From positions 1 to 64,000 of the forward strand of contig NZ_SGWI01000009.1 of the NCBI RefSeq assembly GCF_004519405.1: a DNA stretch of 64,000 bases. The letters run 5' to 3'. Numbering within the stretch: the first letter of the stretch is position 1; each line of letters begins with the position of its first letter. The notes below the pieces were generated by a model. That model did no database searches and was not told where the DNA came from. It saw only the letters and a list, made by a program, of their open reading frames with translations. Positions 61,256 to 64,000 of the stretch are shown piece after piece. The stretch comes from Pseudomonas sp. BCA17 (GTDB taxonomy: Bacteria > Pseudomonadota > Gammaproteobacteria > Pseudomonadales > Pseudomonadaceae). Position numbers and translations under genes: made by a program.

Positions 61256-61695
61256 AGGCACGTGAACGATATCGAGTTGACCTGATCGGGCTTCAAGCCG
61301 CGTGCGAGGCCAACTATGCGCGGCTGATGCGTCTGCTTCCCGACATGCGTCATGCGCCCGAAGCACGCCGCATTGCCGTGACCCATGGCGACCAGATGCT
61401 CGGCGTGTTGACCCTTGAAGTCATCGTCAACTGCCCCTACACCACCACCCTGCGCGTGCGTCAGGAGCACAGCCTGCCGTGGCTGCCGGTGCCGCAGTTG
61501 GAAGTGCAGGTGTATCACGATGCACGGATGGCCGAAGTGATCAGCGCCGAGCATGCGCGGCGCTTTCGCAGCATCTATCCTTACCCGAATGTGTTCATGC
61601 ACCAGCCCGATGAGAAAGCACAGCTCAATGTGTTCCTCGGTGAGTGGTTGAGCCATTGCCTGGCCCTGGGCCACGAGTTTGAAGTCGTGCGGTAG
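61246..61695 (+). CDS. DUF1249 family protein
   Basis: A 149-residue cytoplasmic protein of the DUF1249 (YqiB) family: RYRVDLIGLQAACEANYARL at the N-terminus and VFMHQPDEKAQLNVFLGEWL near the C-terminus. It sits between nudF and cpdA as in enterobacteria and pseudomonads. Function is unknown. It overlaps nudF, so it is cotranscribed. Confidence 0.88.
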   Translation: MAVKARERYRVDLIGLQAACEANYARLMRLLPDMRHAPEARRIAVTHGDQMLGVLTLEVIVNCPYTTTLRVRQEHSLPWLPVPQLEVQVYHDARMAEVISAEHARRFRSIYPYPNVFMHQPDEKAQLNVFLGEWLSHCLALGHEFEVVR

Positions 61696-61794
61696 ATGTG
61701 AACTGCGTCTGCTTCCCCAGGTTTCCTCTTTGCGTCCTGCCCAGCATAATCGCGCCAATCGTCCATTTTCCTGTGACTGCCTTGGGAGAGCGCC

Positions 61795-62610
61795 TTGCCG
61801 AGCGTATCCACTGTGAACCCTGACGCACCGGCGTTGCTGGTGCAGCTGTCCGACAGCCATCTGTTTGCCGAGGCAAATGGCACGTTGCTGGGCATGAACA
61901 CCCGCGAAAGCCTTCAGCGGGTGATCGAGTTGGTGCGCGCGCAGCAGCCGCAGATCGATTTGATGCTGGCGACAGGGGACTTGTCCCAGGACGGCACGCT
62001 TGAGTCGTATCAGCAGTTTCGTGACATGACCCGGCAGGTCGACGCCCCGGCGCGCTGGATTCCCGGCAACCACGACGAACCGCAAGTCATGGCCCTCGCC
62101 GCCATGCACAGCGATTTACTGGAGCCGGTGTTCGACATCGGCAACTGGCGGGTCACCCTGCTGGACTCCGCCGTACCCGGCTCGGTGCCCGGTTACCTGC
62201 AAGACCGGCAGTTGCAAGTGCTTGCCCAGGCCCTGAGCGAAGCGCCGAGCCGGCACCATCTGGTGTGCTTTCACCATCACCCTGTGCCCATCGGTTGCGC
62301 GTGGATGGAGCCGATCGGCCTGCGCAATCCGGAAGCGCTGTTTGCCGTGCTCGACCGTTTCCCGCAGGTCAGGGCTGTGCTCTGGGGGCATGTGCATCAA
62401 GAGATCGATCACGAACGCAATGGCGTGCGCCTGCTGGCCTCGCCGTCCACCTGCATCCAGTTCGCCCCGGGCAGTGAAGAGTTCCAGGTCAGCGAGCAGG
62501 CGCCGGGCTATCGCTGGCTGCGCCTGCATGCCGACGGACGGTTGGAAACGGGCGTAGAGCGCATTAAGGGGTTCACCTTTACCGTCGATTACGGCAGCAA
62601 CGGCTACTAA
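61795..62610 (+). CDS. cpdA: 3',5'-cyclic-AMP phosphodiesterase CpdA
   Basis: A 271-residue class III cAMP phosphodiesterase. Metallophosphoesterase motifs occur in order: LVQLSDSHLF (Asp, His), LATGDLSQDG, WIPGNHDEP, VCFHHHPV and LWGHVHQEID. It lowers cAMP and thereby tunes Vfr/Crp signalling. The start is probably TTG at 61795 with GGGAGAG 6 nt upstream; a GTG at 61813 is an alternative. A 99-nt gap separates it from the DUF1249 gene. Confidence 0.94.
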   Translation: MPSVSTVNPDAPALLVQLSDSHLFAEANGTLLGMNTRESLQRVIELVRAQQPQIDLMLATGDLSQDGTLESYQQFRDMTRQVDAPARWIPGNHDEPQVMALAAMHSDLLEPVFDIGNWRVTLLDSAVPGSVPGYLQDRQLQVLAQALSEAPSRHHLVCFHHHPVPIGCAWMEPIGLRNPEALFAVLDRFPQVRAVLWGHVHQEIDHERNGVRLLASPSTCIQFAPGSEEFQVSEQAPGYRWLRLHADGRLETGVERIKGFTFTVDYGSNGY

Positions 62611-62632
62611 AACCGATAAACGCCGATCAAAA

Positions 62633-62656
62633 TGTGGGAGCAAGCCCGCTCCCACA
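62633..62656. repeat. Single REP hairpin
   Basis: TGTGGGAGC (62633-62641) and GCTCCCACA (62648-62656) form a perfect 9-bp stem with a 6-nt loop. This is the standard single REP unit of fluorescent pseudomonads, here between cpdA and the esterase gene. Confidence 0.85.
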
Positions 62657-62747
62657 CAGGTTCTGCCGAGCCTGGATGATAGGGACTCACACACCACGCC
62701 GATCCCTGTAAACTGCGCCTCTTTGGCTGAAGCACGGAGAGCCCGGC

Positions 62748-63356
62748 ATGTCCGCTTCGATCTTGTATATCCACGGTTTCAACAGTGCGCCTGCGTCCAA
62801 CAAGGCCAGTCAGTTGATCGCCGTGATGGATAGCCTTGGCTTGGCCGACCAATTGCGTGTGCCGGCTCTGCATCACCACCCGCGTCAGGCGATTCCTCAA
62901 TTGGAGGCGGCCATTGCGCAGTTGGGGCGGCCACTGCTGGTCGGCAGCTCACTCGGCGGCTACTATGCAACCCATCTTGCCGAGCGCCATGGCCTCAAGG
63001 CGCTGCTGGTCAACCCGGCGGTCAGCCCTCATCGGATGTTCGACGGTTACCTGGGCACCCAGAAGAACCTCTATACCGGTGAGACCTGGGAATTGACCCA
63101 CGATCACGTCACGGCGCTGGCCGAGCTGGAAGTGCCGGCTCCCCTGGATGCCGGGCGTTACCAAGTGTGGTTGCAGACCGGGGATGAAACCCTGGATTAT
63201 CGCCTCGCCCAACAGTATTACCGGGCCTGCGCCTTGCGCATCCAGGCCGGTGGCGACCATGGTTACCAAGGGTTCGCCCAGCAATTGCCGGCGATGCTGA
63301 GCTTTGCCGGCATCGGTGCGGATCAGTATCAATCCTTCGACTTTGCAGCACTGTAA
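62748..63356 (+). CDS. YqiA/YcfP-family alpha/beta-fold esterase
   Basis: A 202-residue serine hydrolase. The N-terminus ILYIHGFNSAPASNKASQL forms the oxyanion region, the nucleophile Ser lies in LLVGSSLGGYYATHLAE, and the His is in QAGGDHGYQGF. E. coli YqiA, between cpdA and parE, acts on palmitoyl-CoA and nitrophenyl esters; the same gene order here supports the assignment. GGAGAG precedes the ATG. Confidence 0.92.
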   Translation: MSASILYIHGFNSAPASNKASQLIAVMDSLGLADQLRVPALHHHPRQAIPQLEAAIAQLGRPLLVGSSLGGYYATHLAERHGLKALLVNPAVSPHRMFDGYLGTQKNLYTGETWELTHDHVTALAELEVPAPLDAGRYQVWLQTGDETLDYRLAQQYYRACALRIQAGGDHGYQGFAQQLPAMLSFAGIGADQYQSFDFAAL

Positions 63357-63400
63357 AGTCGCAGGTCACTTTTTAATCGAACGACTCACGACGAGACCCC

Positions 63401-64000
63401 ATGGCCACTCCCAGCGCTAGCTCTTATAACGCCGACGCCATCGAAGTCCTCTCGGGCCTCGACCCGGTGCGCAAACGCCCCGGCATGTACACCGACACCA
63501 GTCGGCCGAACCACCTTGCCCAGGAAGTCATCGACAACAGCGTCGACGAAGCCTTGGCCGGGCACGCCAAATCGGTGCATGTCATTCTTCACGCTGACCA
63601 TTCCCTGGAAGTGTCCGACGATGGTCGTGGCATGCCGGTGGACATCCACCCGGAAGAGGGAGTGCCGGGCGTCGAGCTGATCCTCACCAAGCTCCATGCG
63701 GGCGGCAAGTTCTCCAACAAGAACTACCAGTTCTCCGGCGGTTTGCACGGTGTGGGTATTTCCGTGGTCAACGCCCTGTCCACGCTGGTGCGGGTCAAGG
63801 TCAAGCGCGACGGCAACGAGTACCAGATGACGTTCGCCGATGGCTACAAGGCCACCGACCTGGAAGTGATCGGTACCGTTGGCAAGCGCAACACCGGCAC
63901 CAGCGTGTACTTCGCGCCGGACCCGAAATACTTCGATTCACCGAAATTCTCCATCAGCCGCCTCAAGCACGTGCTCAAGGCCAAGGCAGTATTGTGCCCG
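63401..64000 (+). CDS. parE: DNA topoisomerase IV subunit B, truncated by window edge
   Basis: The first 200 residues of ParE, the ATPase subunit of topoisomerase IV, which unlinks daughter chromosomes. GHKL ATPase motifs are visible: EVIDNSVDEALAG (catalytic Glu and Asn), VSDDGRGMPVDIHPEEGVPG and FSGGLHGVGISVVNALS (ATP lid). VLSGLDPVRKRPGMYTDTSR is the usual opening. The remaining ~430 residues lie beyond 64000. Confidence 0.97.
   Translation, partial: MATPSASSYNADAIEVLSGLDPVRKRPGMYTDTSRPNHLAQEVIDNSVDEALAGHAKSVHVILHADHSLEVSDDGRGMPVDIHPEEGVPGVELILTKLHAGGKFSNKNYQFSGGLHGVGISVVNALSTLVRVKVKRDGNEYQMTFADGYKATDLEVIGTVGKRNTGTSVYFAPDPKYFDSPKFSISRLKHVLKAKAVLCP

Overview
The window is a stretch of chromosome from a fluorescent Pseudomonas, most likely of the P. 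fluorescens group. The evidence is high GC with GC-rich third codon positions, REP/REPIN-type intergenic palindromes, a trifunctional PutA, and a gene order that follows, as I remember it, the P. aeruginosa PAO1 block PA5018 to PA4967 (msrA, dipA, aceF, aceE, glnE, the LPS-core cluster, msbA, hldE, waaA, opmH/tolC, thiC, nudF, cpdA, parE). Comparisons with PAO1 and other named homologues are from memory, not from a search.

Layout. 1-2.3 kb: a chemotaxis receptor cut by the window edge and a two-gene ZapB-like/ZapA-like pair. 2.3-10.2 kb: an acyl-CoA dehydrogenase of the DmdC type, then the divergent proline-use genes putA and putP around an intergenic region with five GTTGCA-type PutA sites. 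10.4-13.2 kb: a type VI secretion cassette, vgrG plus a DUF4123 chaperone, with no effector gene behind it. 13.1-19.0 kb: metY, rlmJ, msrA and the c-di-GMP phosphodiesterase dipA. 19.3-27 kb: aceF and aceE (pyruvate dehydrogenase), with a pair of strong palindromic operators upstream, and the divergent glnE.

27.1-48.7 kb is the LPS-core region. waaF, waaC, waaG, waaP, wapP, wapQ and a tandem-kinase gene overlap or abut and must be one operon. A nested REPIN element, a PqqU/YncD-like TonB receptor and a small lipoprotein gene interrupt the cluster. It resumes with a carbamoyltransferase, mig-14, dnpA, ssg and a WapR-like glycosyltransferase. An O-antigen ligase fused to a degenerate kinase domain faces them, followed by the lipid A flippase msbA and the heptose-precursor enzyme hldE. 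These genes build, phosphorylate, carbamoylate, cap and export the lipid A-core.

48.7-54.4 kb: a Nudix-like protein, an aldo/keto reductase overlapping an FAD oxidoreductase, an SMR transporter divergent from a LysR regulator, and waaA. 54.5-64 kb: tolC divergent from thiC with its TPP riboswitch, the probable HMP transporter cytX, a DUF3298 lipoprotein divergent from nudF, then a DUF1249 gene, cpdA, a YqiA-like esterase and the start of parE. Five copies of a GCTGCAAG-based inverted repeat lie in intergenic gaps. No tRNA, rRNA, CRISPR, IS element or prophage was seen. Most of the window is core genome; the most unusual points are the effector-less VgrG cassette, the ligase-kinase fusion lacking the catalytic Asp, the tandem kinase, the aceE double operator and the second ZapA/ZapB-like pair.
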